Shown here piece by piece: positions 44,009 to 55,369 of a DNA stretch of 64,000 bases. Position 1 is the first letter of the stretch. Every line of letters starts with the position of its first letter. The notes beneath the pieces were generated by a model, which saw only the letters and a list, made by a program, of their open reading frames with translations, ran no database searches and was not told where the DNA came from. Origin of the DNA: Mesostigma viride (Eukaryota > Streptophyta > Mesostigmatophyceae > Mesostigmatales > Mesostigmataceae); assembly GCA_009746045.1 (NCBI GenBank), contig RPFO01000199.1:1114637-1178636 (forward strand). Direction: 5' to 3'. The translations under genes and the position numbers were made by a program.

Positions 44009-44952
44009 CAATGGGAAGGCCTACCAGTGTATGCTTCGCTGCACGGGGATGACCTACATCTGATAGCTCCCACGTCGTGGCTTAAGGAGCTGATCTCCAT
44101 CATCAAGTCCAAGTTTCCTCTGGGTAGGGAGCAATGGCAGGTGGAGAATGAGCCTCTACTGTTTGTGGGCATGGAGGCCACACTGGTGAAGAAGGGGGGG
44201 AGTGGCGTATGCTGCTGGTGGGGGGCAATGATTATCAAGAGACCCTCATTAGCAAGCTTCCTCCAGTCATCACACAGGCACTGTGTCCCATGGTAAGGGG
44301 CATGGTTGCTTGGGTGGCAGGCATTTCCAGGCCAGACCTTATGGTCATAGCCAGGTTGCCTGATGACATGCTGATGGAGCTAGGGTCGGCCAAGGTGGCT
44401 GATCAGGTCAGGGCTTCATCTGGCATTCTGTTGTCTGCAGTGGATTTATCACAACCCATTTGCATGGAGCTGTATGTGGATAGCTCAATGGACAGCAGGC
44501 AGGTTTCCAAGGTCAGGGGCAGGGCTGCAGGGCTCTTTGTGCTCAGACAGGAAGGCCTGGGGAGTTTGGTGAGCTGGTTTAGTCGCCTGCACAAACGGGT
44601 GGCTGTCAGCAGTGATGTGGCAGAATGCAGGGCTATTTGTGAAGGCATTCACACAAGCCTTTATCTGAAGGAGTCGCTTCATCAGATGACTTCTAACACT
44701 CCTTGGCCACTTCAGGTTACCACTCTTCTAAAAACAGACTCCATGGGGATGGTGCAGTTTGTGCACAGGCAGATGGCCAGAAGTAGGGACTTGGATTATC
44801 TCCTTCTTAAGGAATTGTCCTCCTTGGCCAATATTGAGCATATCCCTGGGGTTGACAATCCTGCTGATGCTTTGACCAAGCTAGTGCAGAAGGCAGCAGT
44901 GCAATACAAGGTTCTTCAGTCTCTGATGGACCCATCTCAGCAAGCTGTCTAA
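44009..44952 (+). pseudogene. pol: Copia-3 pol fragment D: RT second half and RNase H
   Basis: Encodes LPVYASLHGDDLHL, VENEPLLFVGMEATL, then RNase H (YVDSSMDSRQ, AECRAICEG, KTDSMGMVQF, NPADALTK). One frameshift at the G run near 44200. Ends at a TAA at 44950-44952. Confidence 0.9.
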
Positions 44953-45902
44953 GCTGGTGCCTGGTTATAGGGCATTGGAGAGCAGATTGTGTGGTAGTGT
45001 CAGCATTGTGACTGGCATAATACCTGTATTTTAGTCTGTACTAAGGCTCATGGACCATGGTACACTCACTCTGATTTTATTCAGGATACAGCCAGGTTTT
45101 GGCTGGGGTTCATGCTGTTGACTACACAAGGTTGACAGGTCCATTACAGACCATGTATTCTATTTTAAAAGAAATGTATATTTGTACATACTTCTCACAA
45201 TGGTCTGGGAACCTTCATACTTGGGTTTATAGGGCGGGGTTCGATTCCCTGGTATTATGTTTCTACAAGCTGGCCTGTTCAGGTGTTTGCCTGTTCAGAC
45301 TTCCCTAGTTCCCCAGGGCAGGATTTAATTGTTGCCTATGTGTTTCATTTTTGTCATTTGTTTGCTGTGGCAGTTTACCATCTGGCAAGTAGACGGGCGC
45401 CGTAAGACGGGCGCCAATAGACCCCTGTTGAGAGAATGACAGGCAAACTATTGTAATACGCCTTACTTTGTCAAGTGGTATTTTAATTGTCATGGATTTA
45501 TTGTACTTATATTGAATATGTACTGGGTTTTATGGGATTAGTATCTGGGATTAATGTAACTCACCGCCAGAAGGTCATTGTACTGGAGGCTCTACCGAGG
45601 TGATGGGATTAATTCCTGGAGAAGACCTCATAGAATTAACCTGTATGTATTTAATTTTGTGTGTTCCTAATATCTGGTGGTACTCTGTAATGCCACTTCC
45701 ATAGGTTTTTATCCATTTCTCATGGAATGGTTTTCCCTGTGGCAGATCTGTTTCTTTTCCAGTTCCTTAAAAGAAAAGGCTGGGGAATGGCAATGGCCAT
45801 TAAAGACATCTGTTCAAGCTTCAAGCTGGAGTGAAGGACATTTCAAGCTACTTCAAGGGTCCCTAGCAGGGGATGTGATCCCTAAAGAAAAGAAGGGATT
45901 GG
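44953..45902 (+). other. Copia-3 3' UTR
   Basis: Contains the T-arm-like hairpin CGGGG-TTCGATT-CCCTG (45236-45252) and the GGCGCC pair (45396-45415). It ends in a purine-rich tract (AAAGAAAAGAAGGGATTGG) before the LTR. No credible gene. Confidence 0.65.
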
Positions 45903-46516
45903 AGTTAACGTAAAGAATTTACGTTAGATGGATAGAGATTGTTACGCTCTTTCCAGCGGCACCTTGAACGCCTCATTTGGTTAAGGAACGTAAAAGTTAT
46001 GACGTTTCCTAGGCTGTGCCGACAGTACCCGGCGCGCCACTGTGGGCGCGTACGGACACAGGATGTACAAGTGTCACTTTGATAGTCCGCAGGACGTTGA
46101 CAGGACTTGTACAGGACTTGATGGTCAATTGATAGGTAGGCGCGCTGTAGCGCGCCAGGACCTATGAGACAATTGATGCTGAGTAGTGTACGGATAGGTC
46201 CACAGGACTAGCCGTATGGACAATTGATAGATCTGCGCGCCAAAGGCGTGCCAGAGTCTGTGTAATCAATTGATTGACAGTTCAGCTGTGACAGTGCAGC
46301 TGAATACTTGGACGCGTCCCTAGCAACCTATATGTGTGACTTGGTAGCACCGGGACGCTAGTTCTTGCGTGCACGTTCTCTTGGCACTGCGACCCTGTCG
46401 TCTGTGCTGCGTGCAGTCTTGGAAGTGACGTGACTTACGTCTGTGTTCCTTATTCTTAATAAAGGCAACATTCCTGCAAGAACCATGGCGGAATTCAGGG
46501 CAACTCTCTCACAACT
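45903..46516 (+). repeat. Copia-3 3' LTR
   Basis: Begins AGTTAACG after the purine tract and ends CACAACT where LINE coding resumes. About 614 bp, with AATAAAGG near 46455. It keeps the TTTCCAGCGG...GAACGCCTCATTTGG core seen in the Copia-2 LTR. The exact end is inferred. Confidence 0.65.
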
Positions 46517-48037
46517 CCTCCGCATGTGCGGCAGTATATGCTTGAGTAAGCCGTTCCTGGTACGGGTACAGGTCCTCCCCGCGGCGGCGGGCCTGCGCTA
46601 GCGCCAGCCGGGCGGCAACCACCCGGGCGTCGCGCAGGTAGAGCGGGGCTGGTCGGGCGCGGGGTTGCTCGGGGAGAAGCTTAGAGCCAAGCTCTACCGA
46701 TCGCATGAACAGATCGTAGGGTGGCGTGAGATCTACACCGCGATCTGCGTCCAGGTACATCAAAGGTTGCGCGTCCACGAAGGCAGACCTGATTGCATCG
46801 CGGCGTATCTCATCCGCTGACCACTTCTCCCTGCGCCCACGGACGGGGCGTAAGCAGGTCCAGTCAGGGCGGGGCCGGGGGCGGCGGCGCGCAGGGGCCT
46901 GAAGACGTAGGCGCAAGGTTGCGGTGACCATGCGGTGATCCGATGCGACACTGGGGGTGGTCAGCGTACGGGCATCGATGACGGAAGAGCGCCATGCGCA
47001 GCACTTGCGCACAAGTATGTAGTCCAAGCATACACATCGCGGCCGAGGGAGCATCGAGCCAGCCGCCCTGCGCATGCATGGGCCCACAAAGGTCACTAGT
47101 GCATCAGGCGGTTTAGCAAACAGCGTATTGGCAGCAGTCAAGTCCCCCTCAGTGAGCAGTTGCTCAAGTAGGGGGGTGTTGGCATTGCTATCGGTTAGGC
47201 GCGGCGCATACATGCAGCCCCCGCGGCCCACGGGCAGGGTCGCGTTGGCATCCACCAAGATGGCAACGATGTATTGACATGGGATCTGTTTCTCTATGTC
47301 GAGCAACTGCATGGTTGAAGAACGCTGCGTGGTCCTCGGCCGGGTGCCCAGCATGTGGGGCATATCCGACAATTACCGAGAGCATAATGGGGGTCCGTCC
47401 TTCAAGGGAGCGGAAAGTGCACTGAAGGATCCGATTCGAGCAAAGTTTGTGGTCCACGAGCTGGGCGGCAGCGGTGGGGGAGCACAGCAGGCCCACTCCT
47501 TTCTGACCCGGTGCATGCGCCGGGCCGCACAGCAGTTGCCATTGTAGTGCGAGGGTGACACGCTGAACGGGGCCCTCAATTCAAGGAGCGTCGGTGCTCT
47601 TGGACCCCAAGCACATCAATGCCATATAGGCGGCAGTAGTGGACAAGCTCGTTGGCCCGCGGGGGGGCATCTCCCCCGGGCAGGGTGCGGACATTGTAGG
47701 TAGCGATGCGCAGCGAGTGGTGCCGGCGTAATGGTCCAGCAGGGGGCGCCGGGGACCCGCGGTGTCGGCAGGGGGTAATTGGGGGGAGGCTGGCGGGGAC
47801 GTGTGTGCGGCGTGAGCTAGATAACATAATACTTTTCAACGCGCATAGGGCACCCTCCAGGCGGGCGGCGCGACTTGCTCGCCTGGTCTTGGGGTCAAAG
47901 AATGCAGCATACCGTTGGGAGTGCCGGGTTGCGAAAGCCAGCAGGCGCTCCTTGTTGCGAAGTTGGCGATGAAGGTCGCGGCTTTGACTCTGTTGCGTCG
48001 TCCGTGAGATTGGACTATCCAAGACACGCTCGGCCAT
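46517..48037 (-). pseudogene. LINE-1 ORF2, endonuclease part
   Basis: On minus: SLRIATYNVRTL and YGIDVLGVQEHRR (N-terminal endonuclease motifs), VIVGYAPHAG, AILVDANATLPVGRGG and VASDHRMVTATL (catalytic SDHR). This is an apurinic-type (exonuclease/endonuclease/phosphatase) endonuclease of a non-LTR element, broken over at least three frames (changes near 47576, 47490 and 47350). It is cut at 46516 by Copia-3, and the RT would lie beyond the window. Confidence 0.8.
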
Positions 48038-48067
48038 CGGACGACGGGTGTGGGGGGTGGGTTCTAG

Positions 48068-49371
48068 CTAACCCCCCGGTAGCTGCTCGCGGTGTGAGGG
48101 GGCGGGGAGGGCCTGCTCCCTACCCCCCCGCGCGTCTCCCCTCGGCGTGGTAACCTCCCGCGAGGTAACCTCCATGTGCCATCCATGCGTCGTCATCCAC
48201 CGCAGCCGCACCTTCTTTGTGCGGTCAGCGAGGGCCTTCTTCGCGTCCTCTTGTGCCAGCCGGTCCCTGCGGGCGCGAAGCTGCGCCGGGGTCAGATCGT
48301 CGTCGAGACTCCAACCCAGCTTGGTGCGGTGTTGGAGAATATAGTGCTTGCCGATGGGGCGCGTAAGCACGAGCGCCACCGGCGCATCCGCGCGCCCCGG
48401 TAGGCGGCGGACGGTGTCAATTGTGACACTGTCCTCTAGGCGGAAGTTGGTGATGAGTTCCTTCTCCACCTTGAGGCGGAGGCTCAGCCCCGTCTCCCGG
48501 GGGAGGGCCGCCACATTACGAATAATTATGGTGCGGCCGCGCCGCTCTTTACTGTCCCGGTCGGCGAAGGTCCTAGAGACCGCCTGAGCAGTGCTAGTGG
48601 CTATTTCTTGGATGGCTGTGCTGGCCATAGTCGCATAGGACGGGGCCACCTTCGCCACCTGCGCCTCCACGTTGTCCGCTAAATTGCCGGCCACCTGCGC
48701 CGCTAGGGTGCCGGCAACCGCCTCCGTCAGCGTGCCGGCGACCTGGGCCGCCACCTTGTCCGCCACGTAACTTGTCCTCGATCGCCGCAGCCAAGTGGCC
48801 TGCGAGATCAGAATTTATCAGCTCCGTGGCAAGCTTCTGCGCCACCGTACTGGCAAGGGCTGCTCAGTGCTGCTGCAGATCCGGATACTGGCAGCAGTTC
48901 CGAATTTCCCAGCAGCGTCGTCGTGGCAACGACGCGCAACTCACTTTTCTTGAGTGAGGTCAAGTCCTTGGGGTCGGTAACCGGGGTAATGGCGGTGAGC
49001 CCAGGCGGTGGCTGAGGCCAGAGTAGGGGCCGGCCTTGTTGCATAATCTCGGTGAGCAGAGCCACGAGGTCCAGCGTAGACAAGGTCAGAAGGGTTTGCA
49101 CATTAGCTGTGCCGTTAGCAAATGCCGCAGCGTCGAAGGGTGCATTGCGGACTTCAGTAGCGGTGTGCCCCGAGTCGGCAGGGGCTGCGACGAACAGGGC
49201 CCGGGCCGTGCCAGTGTGGCCACGGGGGGATTTAGGCCCATGTTTCTCGGCGGCAGACTCCATAGCCTAAGAGTTGCCTGTGCCTTCTCCTATGGCTGGC
49301 GCCTGCGGGGCGTCGCCTGCACGGGCGGCAGCAGGCGGTAATTCCTTGCGCCCTGATTTCTTGGTAACCAT
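48068..49371 (-). pseudogene. LINE-1 ORF1 (RNA-binding protein)
   Basis: Putative ATG at 49369-49371 (minus), MVTKKSGRKELPP; an in-frame TAG at 49267-49269 just before a second start (MESAAEKHGPKS). An Ala-rich amphipathic repeat (AAQVAGTLTEAVAGTLAAQV), an RRM-like segment (RTIIIRNVAALPRET) and a C-terminal domain (LGWSLDDDLTPAQLRARRD) follow. Frameshifts near 48810. It resembles L1-type ORF1p. Confidence 0.7.
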
Positions 49372-49509
49372 CTTCAAGACCGAGCTCGGTCGATGTGGCG
49401 TGGAATGGCGAGTCGGTCGTGACAAATCCGACCTAATTCGGTGACCAAACGTGGTAGTTATCGTCGTATACGTCCGCCATAGCATGTCAATTTTGAATCT
49501 CGAAGTACT

Positions 49510-50130
49510 ATGCTAAGTAAAGTAAGTAAGTCAGTACTTGCGTGTCATGCGCATGAGCATGCCACGGAGTCACTAAGCAAATCTCATTAGAAAAGTGATT
49601 ACACGAAAGTTATAAATATCGTCTGCATCATGCCCCAACCATATAGTCACTAGAGGGGAATATAATCCTCATCTGAGCTGTCATCTACTGTAACATGGCA
49701 GACGAGGCGGTAGTGTAGCGGCTATATCCTCAGGGGCAATAATCTCCACCTGCGGACTTCTACTGTCCTGCATGCTATACACCAGCGGGCCGCGGGGCTA
49801 GTGGGGATAGAACAGGAGCATGCCCCACAGGAATGTGCTTATCGCAGACGGCAGCCCATTTCTCCTTGTCTATCATGCATGCGGGCACGGAGTACATATA
49901 ATCCCAGAAGCCCTGCATCCTCAAGCAATTGTGTCACATAGGTCCGGGTCGCGCCGCGTCGGTGCAGGGCACGCGCAAGTTTGCCAGTGGGTTGCGACGG
50001 CACAAGGGGACCCTGCCATAGGAGGTGGTGTCTACCTGGGTTGGCCAGTCCTAAGCCTGCCCGCAGGGCCCACATCGGTATATTCACCTGGTCTGTGCGG
50101 GCAAGATGGCCGGCAAAGAAGCTAAGTATA
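49510..50130 (-). pseudogene. LINE 3' end R1: ORF end plus 3' UTR, copy 1
   Basis: On minus the order is a coding remnant (parts of KEKWAAVCDKH and RYTTASSA), a short 3' UTR with CATGATGCAGACGATATTTA and a (TTAC)n tail at about 49513-49532. The 49905-50120 part is the left arm of an inverted repeat with 50205-50440. Confidence 0.5.
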
Positions 50131-50440
50131 AGTAAGTAAGCACTTGCGTGTCATGCGCATGGAGTGCTGTGCTCATCATCTCATTAGAAAAACATTGCCG
50201 CCGTCTCCTCTTTGCCGGCCATCTTGCCCGGCCCGCACAGACCAGTTGAATACCGCGGTATGTGGGCCCTGCGGGCGCGGGCTTAATAGGACTGCTGGCC
50301 AACCAGGTAGACACCTCCTCCTATGGCAGGGTCCCTTTGTCCCGTCGGCCGTCGCAACCGACTGGCAAACTTGCGCGCGCCCCGCACCATGCAACGCGGC
50401 GCGACCCGGACCTATGTGACACAATTGCTTTAGGATGCAG
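49905..50440. repeat. Inverted repeat with about 220-bp arms
   Basis: 49905-50120 (with GTCCGGGTCGCGCCGCG, ending GATGGCCGGCAAAGA) reappears in reverse at about 50205-50440. A TAAG tail and R1 start lie between, so two R1-type insertions meet tail to tail or were inverted. Confidence 0.65.
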
Positions 50441-50445
50441 GGCTT

Positions 50446-50780
50446 CCTCAACCGGAGGATGCACCGCCTTCCCCACTCACGGGACAAGGCGGCTCCCCCA
50501 CCAGTCCTGCTCACCTTCCCCTCGATCCCGTAAGGACAAGCAGCGGTTCCTCTCTCGTCGCAAGCGGTTACACGACCTCACCTGGACGCTGGACGACGAC
50601 CTGACCCCCGCTCAGCAGCAGCAGCGACGTGACCTGTGGCCTGAATACCTCCGCCACAAGCAGGACCCCCAGAAAGCCCAAGGTGTACTGGAGGGGCGGG
50701 GACCTGATGATCAACCACAAGATGTGGACGCCCCCAGCGGGCTAGAATAGCTTGTAGCCCTAGCTTGACTTCATTGGTAG
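50446..50780 (+). pseudogene. LINE ORF1 3' fragment, copy A
   Basis: Encodes RKDKQRFLSRRKRLHDLTWT and LDDDLTPAQQQQRRDLWPEY, parallel to LGWSLDDDLTPAQLRARRD of LINE-1 ORF1, then a frameshifted KVYWKGGDLMINHK-like part. The same segment is at 58460-58780. Broken. Confidence 0.7.
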
Positions 50781-51190
50781 TCACTGCCGCCATGGCAGCC
50801 ATGCATAGAATGTTTGCCTAGCTGTGCCACCATACCTAGTCACGTGCACCGCTAACGCACGGTACACAACCAGAAATAGCCTTATTAGCTTACATGTAGT
50901 CCTTGTACAGCCATGCTACGTCCTGGCTTCGATCAGATTACTTGCCCACGCTCCTTGGTATGATATGCTCACATGGGTCTTATTATTGCACCCACAGATT
51001 GACGGATCGTTAGCGTGTCCGTTTAGCTAGCGCGCCCGAATGCAGCTGTGGCATGCCTTTGGCATGAAGGAGACTGGGGGTCTCTGCCCTTTCTCCTGTT
51101 GTGCACACACAGGGATCAAAAGCATATTTCGGTGCTCCGTGACTTTCCAACGGGAAGCACGTGTTTAATTAATTAATTAATTAATTAATG
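50781..51190 (+). repeat. Segment R2, copy A, with (TTAA)n tail
   Basis: Follows the ORF1 fragment and ends in ATTAATTAATTAATT at about 51165-51188. Parallel to 58783-59160. It looks like a retroposed 3' region with a tetranucleotide tail. Confidence 0.6.
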
Positions 51191-51217
51191 CAGGGCTTCT
51201 GGGATTATCTGCACTCC

Positions 51218-51538
51218 GCGCCGGTGCTCTTGGACCCCAAGCACAACAATGCCACATAGGCGGCAGTAGTGGACAAGCTCGTTGGAAATGCAGGGCTTCT
51301 GGGACTATCCGTACTCCGCGCCCGCATGATTGACAAGGAGAAATGGGCTGCCATCTGCGATAAGCACCTTCCTGAGGGGTATGCTCCTGTTTTCTCCCCA
51401 CGGGCCCCGCGGCCCGGTGCTAGCCAGGGTAGAAGTCCGCAGGTGGAGGTTATTGGCCCTGAGGATAGCCGCTACACTACCGCCTCGTCTGCCATTACAG
51501 TAGAGGACAGCCCGGATGAGGATGACATCCCCATCTAG
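51218..51538 (+). pseudogene. LINE fragments: endonuclease scrap and an ORF C terminus
   Basis: 51218-51284 matches 47590-47655 (endonuclease region of LINE-1). 51284-51538 encodes NAGLLGLSVLRARMIDKEKW, CDKHLPEGYAPVFSPRAPRP and an acidic end with ITVEDSPDEDD, the same ORF end seen in R1. Confidence 0.55.
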
Positions 51539-51577
51539 TGCTTAATGGTTGGGGAATGATGCAGACGATATTGTGTT

Positions 51578-52241
51578 ATGGTCACTATTACCGCGCGCCG
51601 CCTGATCGAGGAAGTGGGCCGCCTGGCCCCCGGCTTCTTGCCATTGCTATTGATCTTCGTGGATTACACCAAGGCATTCGATACGGTTATATGGGACGCC
51701 CTGTGGGTGGTCCTTCACCTGTTCCGTGTCCCATCGTACATCGTTGAGATCATCCGCCAGTTCTATGAAGGGTCCCAAGCCCAGGTCCGTACCGCCGACG
51801 GCGTCACTCCGGCGTTCCCCCTGCACACCGGGGTGTGGCAGGGCTGCGTGCTCTCCCCATATCTATTCATCATTATGGTGGACTATATTATGCGGCGTGC
51901 ACAAGCCCGCTTCGCCTGGGTGGAGGGGCGCCCGCCGGGGATCGAGGTCACGGAGTACGCCAGCTACGGCGGGGTTGACCCACCCTACAGACTGAGCCAC
52001 CTGATCTACGCTGACGACACGACGCTTGTGGAACCCCCGGAGTCGGCGCATCTCTGGCTAGACAGCTTATCACTGGAAGCGCGGGCGGTGGGGCTTATGA
52101 TCAGCAAGAAAACGGAGGTCATGGCCATCGGCTTCCCTGCTGGGATAGCCCCACCCACCCTCCTCTTGCTGGACGGCAGCCCCGTCGCCCCGGCGACTCG
52201 CTTCAAGCTTCTTGGCAGCTGGCTTCCCTCCACCATCAAGT
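51578..52241 (+). pseudogene. LINE-2 reverse transcriptase, palm and thumb part
   Basis: Encodes IFVDYTKAFDTVIWDALW, GVWQGCVLSPYLFIIMVDY and LIYADDTTLVEP (YADD at 52007-52018), then the thumb ISKKTEVMAIG. Typical non-LTR RT, with the fingers missing. The frame is open until the inserted inverted-repeat element; the ORF resumes at 53011. Confidence 0.88.
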
Positions 52242-53010
52242 TTCGTTTAAGTGGCCAGCCGGAGCGGCTGCTTAGGTTTTAGCGGGCAAGTGTTCGAAGC
52301 GCGTCATTGGTGAATTACTCGGGAACTTGGGTTTCCCCGCGAAACTCCAACCGCACGTGCAGATTTCCAAATCTCAAGTAAAGTTCGGCGCAACTTTCTG
52401 AACGGGGGCAGTTGACGAGCAGCATTCCTCCGGGCGAATGAATTGCGTTCCATACTTGCGCAAAATTTTGAAAGGTAGCTTGCGTGCAGCCCTACTAAAA
52501 TTTGCGCGGACGTTCAGATTTCCAAATCTCAAGTAAATTTCGGCGGAACTTTCTGAACGGGGGTAGTTGGCGGGCAGCGTTCCTCCAGACGAATGAAATG
52601 CGTTCCATACTAGCGCAAAATTTTGAAAGGTAGCTTGCGTGCAGCCCTACTAAAATTTGCGCGAAGTGTGGGACTGAAAATTCGTAACGGAAACTTTTTG
52701 GTAGTTGCCGTCACTTCCTCTTGTGCAAACGTGTGGGAGTGAAAATTTGTAACGGAAACTTTTTGGTAGTTGCCGTCACTTCATTTTGCGCGAGTGTTGG
52801 GCTGAAAATTCGTCACGGAAACTTTTTGGTAGTTGCCGTCACTTCCTTTGGTTCGACTGAAAATTCGCTGAAATTCGCTGAATTCGTACCGTAGCCTAAT
52901 TTTTAGTACCTCGAAGTGACGGGGCACCTAAAAATTTGCCCACAAGTACACTTGGCAGCGCGCTCACTGGGAAAAATTGTACAGCCGCTCCGGCGGGCCA
53001 CTTGAACGAA
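52242..53010. mobile_element. Small inverted-repeat element inside LINE-2
   Basis: Terminal inverted repeats of about 28 bp starting TTCGTTYAAGTGGC, 769 bp in all. Inside are two tandem copies of a block with CCAAATCTCAAGTAAA and three of a block with GGAAACTTTTTGGTAGTTGC. No ORF of note; the target duplication is unclear. A MITE-like element of unknown family. Confidence 0.65.
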
Positions 53011-53348
53011 TTGTAATGACGGCCGACGACATCAACACCCGCATTGGCCAGGCCTGGGCAGCCCTCCGCCGCCTCGACAGGTTCTGGACCTGTCGCTACC
53101 TGAGTGAGCGACGCAAGCGCATTCTGTTCAAGGCCCTTGTCCTCAGCATCCTCCTTTATGGCTGCGAGGCGTGGACCCTGGACCAGGCGCTGAGCCAGCA
53201 GCTTGACGGCACCGTCACTCGAATGCTTCGTCATATCCTCGGCGTCCGCTACCAAGAACGCCGCACCCGGGCCGAGCTCTACTGCGAGCTCCCATCTTTT
53301 AGCAAGTTTGTCTGTGACGTGGCTGGCTTGCTGCAGCGCGTGGCCCAC

Positions 53349-53354
<6 letters not shown>
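53011..53354 (+). pseudogene. LINE-2 ORF2 C-terminal part
   Basis: Encodes DDINTRIGQAWAALRRLDRF, LSERRKRILFKALVLSILLY, GCEAWTL and RMLRHILGVRYQERR, the usual region after the RT in such LINEs. Its stop TAA comes from the first units of the (GTAA)n tail. Confidence 0.85.
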
Positions 53355-53380
<26 letters not shown>

Positions 53381-53408
53381 GAGTAAGTAAGTAAGTAAGT
53401 AAGTAAGT
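53347..53408 (+). repeat. (GTAA)n tail of LINE-2
   Basis: About 15 GTAA units with one GTGA. Short tandem repeats are the usual 3' tail of RTE-like and some other LINEs. Confidence 0.85.
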
Positions 53409-53818
53409 GTGGCGTGCTCCTGAAGAAGCTTGAGGCCATCACCGCCCACACCGAGGCCCTGGCCACACAGGTCCCCAAGATAGCGGAGCAGACGGCCACC
53501 ATTGCATCCCAGCCACCCCGGCAGGATGCTGGCGACCTCCCGCCGCTCTCCTACGCGGACCTGCTGCGGTCAGCGACCGCCTCCACCACCGACGCCATCG
53601 CTACAAAGCTCCAGGAGCTGGAGGACCACCGCCAGGCCCAGCAACGGGAGGTCACCGACCGCGCTCGCCGCGAGTGCCGAGTGGTGCTACGTCGCTTCCC
53701 CCAGAAGCCAGGTGAGACGTCAACCTCTCTTGCTGACGAGCTCAAGAACCAGCCTCTTACCCTCATGGGCCTGGTAGACCTGTGAGGTAGAACTGCGTGG
53801 GTGCCACCGCCTTCCCCA
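53409..53818 (+). pseudogene. LINE ORF1 fragment, copy B, part before CACTA-3
   Basis: Encodes LKKLEAITAHTEALATQV and a coiled-coil-like helix (KLQELEDHRQAQQREVTDRA), then CRVVLRRFPQKPGETSTSLA (RRM-like). TGA at 53783 after a frameshift. It joins 58458 onward across CACTA-3. Confidence 0.7.
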
Positions 53819-53839
53819 CACTAGGAAGTCGGAAAAAAT

Positions 53840-54180
53840 TCGTCCTGAGATCTCTTGAGATTCTCCTGAGTTTTTTTTTGACAAATCTTGAGAAATCCTG
53901 AGAAATCCTGAGATGTCCTGAGAATATCTTGAGATTGTCCTGAGATTAATCCTGAGTTTTCCTGAGATTGTCCTGAGATAATCCTGATATTTCGTCTTCA
54001 CAAAATCTGGTAAGTGCACACCTCGGGTCCTGAGATTCTGGTGAAAAACTCAGGACAAAATCTCAGGACAATCTCAGGACAAAATCTCAGGACAATCTCA
54101 GGACAAAAAAACGAGTAGAATCTCAAGAAAATCTCAGGACAATCTCAGGACAAAAAAACGAGTAGAATCTCAAGAAAATC
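53840..54180. repeat. CACTA-3 left subterminal repeats
   Basis: TCCTGAGAT-type motifs first, then AATCTCAGGACA motifs in the opposite direction. The equivalent array on the right spans 58000-58440. Confidence 0.75.
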
Positions 54181-54189
54181 AAGAACATG

Positions 54190-54770
54190 CACAGGCGAAT
54201 TCTCCAGCCATTCTGGGACAAAAAAATGGTGTTATCAGGGACCGTCAGAAATACGACAATGCAAGATGATTACAATAGGGGCATGACTCACAATCAGTGC
54301 ATTTATTACATTGATAAATATTATTTAAAAAATCTTTTATTCATAGGCAAAAAATAAATCACAACAAAAAGAGGATTGCTTCTTCATCGTTTGGCAGATC
54401 TTGTAGATCATTTGGTTCTTCATATACTCTGCCAAACTGTGCTTCGTTGCACATTTACCTGCACGCATAAACCAGGAAGGGGGAAAAACAGCATTAAACA
54501 GGACCATGATTAGAAACGCTGGGCTGCAGCATGTGCACATGTACACCTAACCAGACCAAAGGCATAGCAAACAACATCATGCTCGGCATAAAAAAAGATA
54601 CTTCTGACTGGTACAAAACATTGAAAGGGTGACCCAAGTGAAAGCCTAGCACCGCCATTATTGAGATGTGCAAGACCAAGAAACCACGACATTGCATATG
54701 ACCGATGCATTGAAAAAGGGAAAACACGTTTATTAACTGTGAAGCTCCAGGGTAACTAGACTAAATTTCT
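54190..54770. other. Unassigned part of CACTA-3
   Basis: AT-rich; small ORFs only, none recognised. Confidence 0.3.
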
Positions 54771-54774
54771 TCAG

Positions 54775-55365
54775 GGCAAGGGACTAATTGAATTCAGCAA
54801 GCAAGCGTACATGCGCGCAAGGACGAGAGTGGCTAAATAAGGAAGCAAGGGCCTAACAAAGGAAGCAAGGGACTGATTAGATTCAGCAAGCAAGCAATTG
54901 CAAGCATGCAAGGAAGAGGGGCTAACAAAGGAAGCAAGGGCCTAACAAAGGAATCAGGGGACTGATTCCATTCAGCAAGTGGTCAAGCATGCAGGGAAGG
55001 AACGGCCTAACCAAGTAGGCAAGGTCATATCAAAGGAAGCAAGGCATTAATTAAATTCAGCAAGCATGCGAGGAAGAGTGGCTTACAAAGGAAGCATGGG
55101 ACTAAGAAAGGAAGCAAGGGACTAATTACATTCAGGAAGCACGCATGCAAGGAAGCAAGGGAATAAAGCAAGGAACTAATCAAATTCAGCAAGCGGCTAA
55201 ACAACCAAGCAAGGGCCTAATCAAGGAAGAAAGCAACCACGCAAAGAAGCAAGCAAGCACGCAAAGACGGAAACAAGCATGCAAGGAAGCAAGGGGTTTA
55301 TCGAACTCAGCAAGCAAGCATGCAAGGAAGCAAGGAGCAAGTGAGGGACCAAGGGACTAATCAAC
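54775..55365 (+). repeat. Degenerate minisatellite around GGAAGCAAGGG
   Basis: Many imperfect copies of GGAAGCAAGGGACTAATT and TTCAGCAAGCA in one direction. Small Lys-rich ORFs across it are by-products. Confidence 0.8.
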
Positions 55366-55369
55366 TTTA

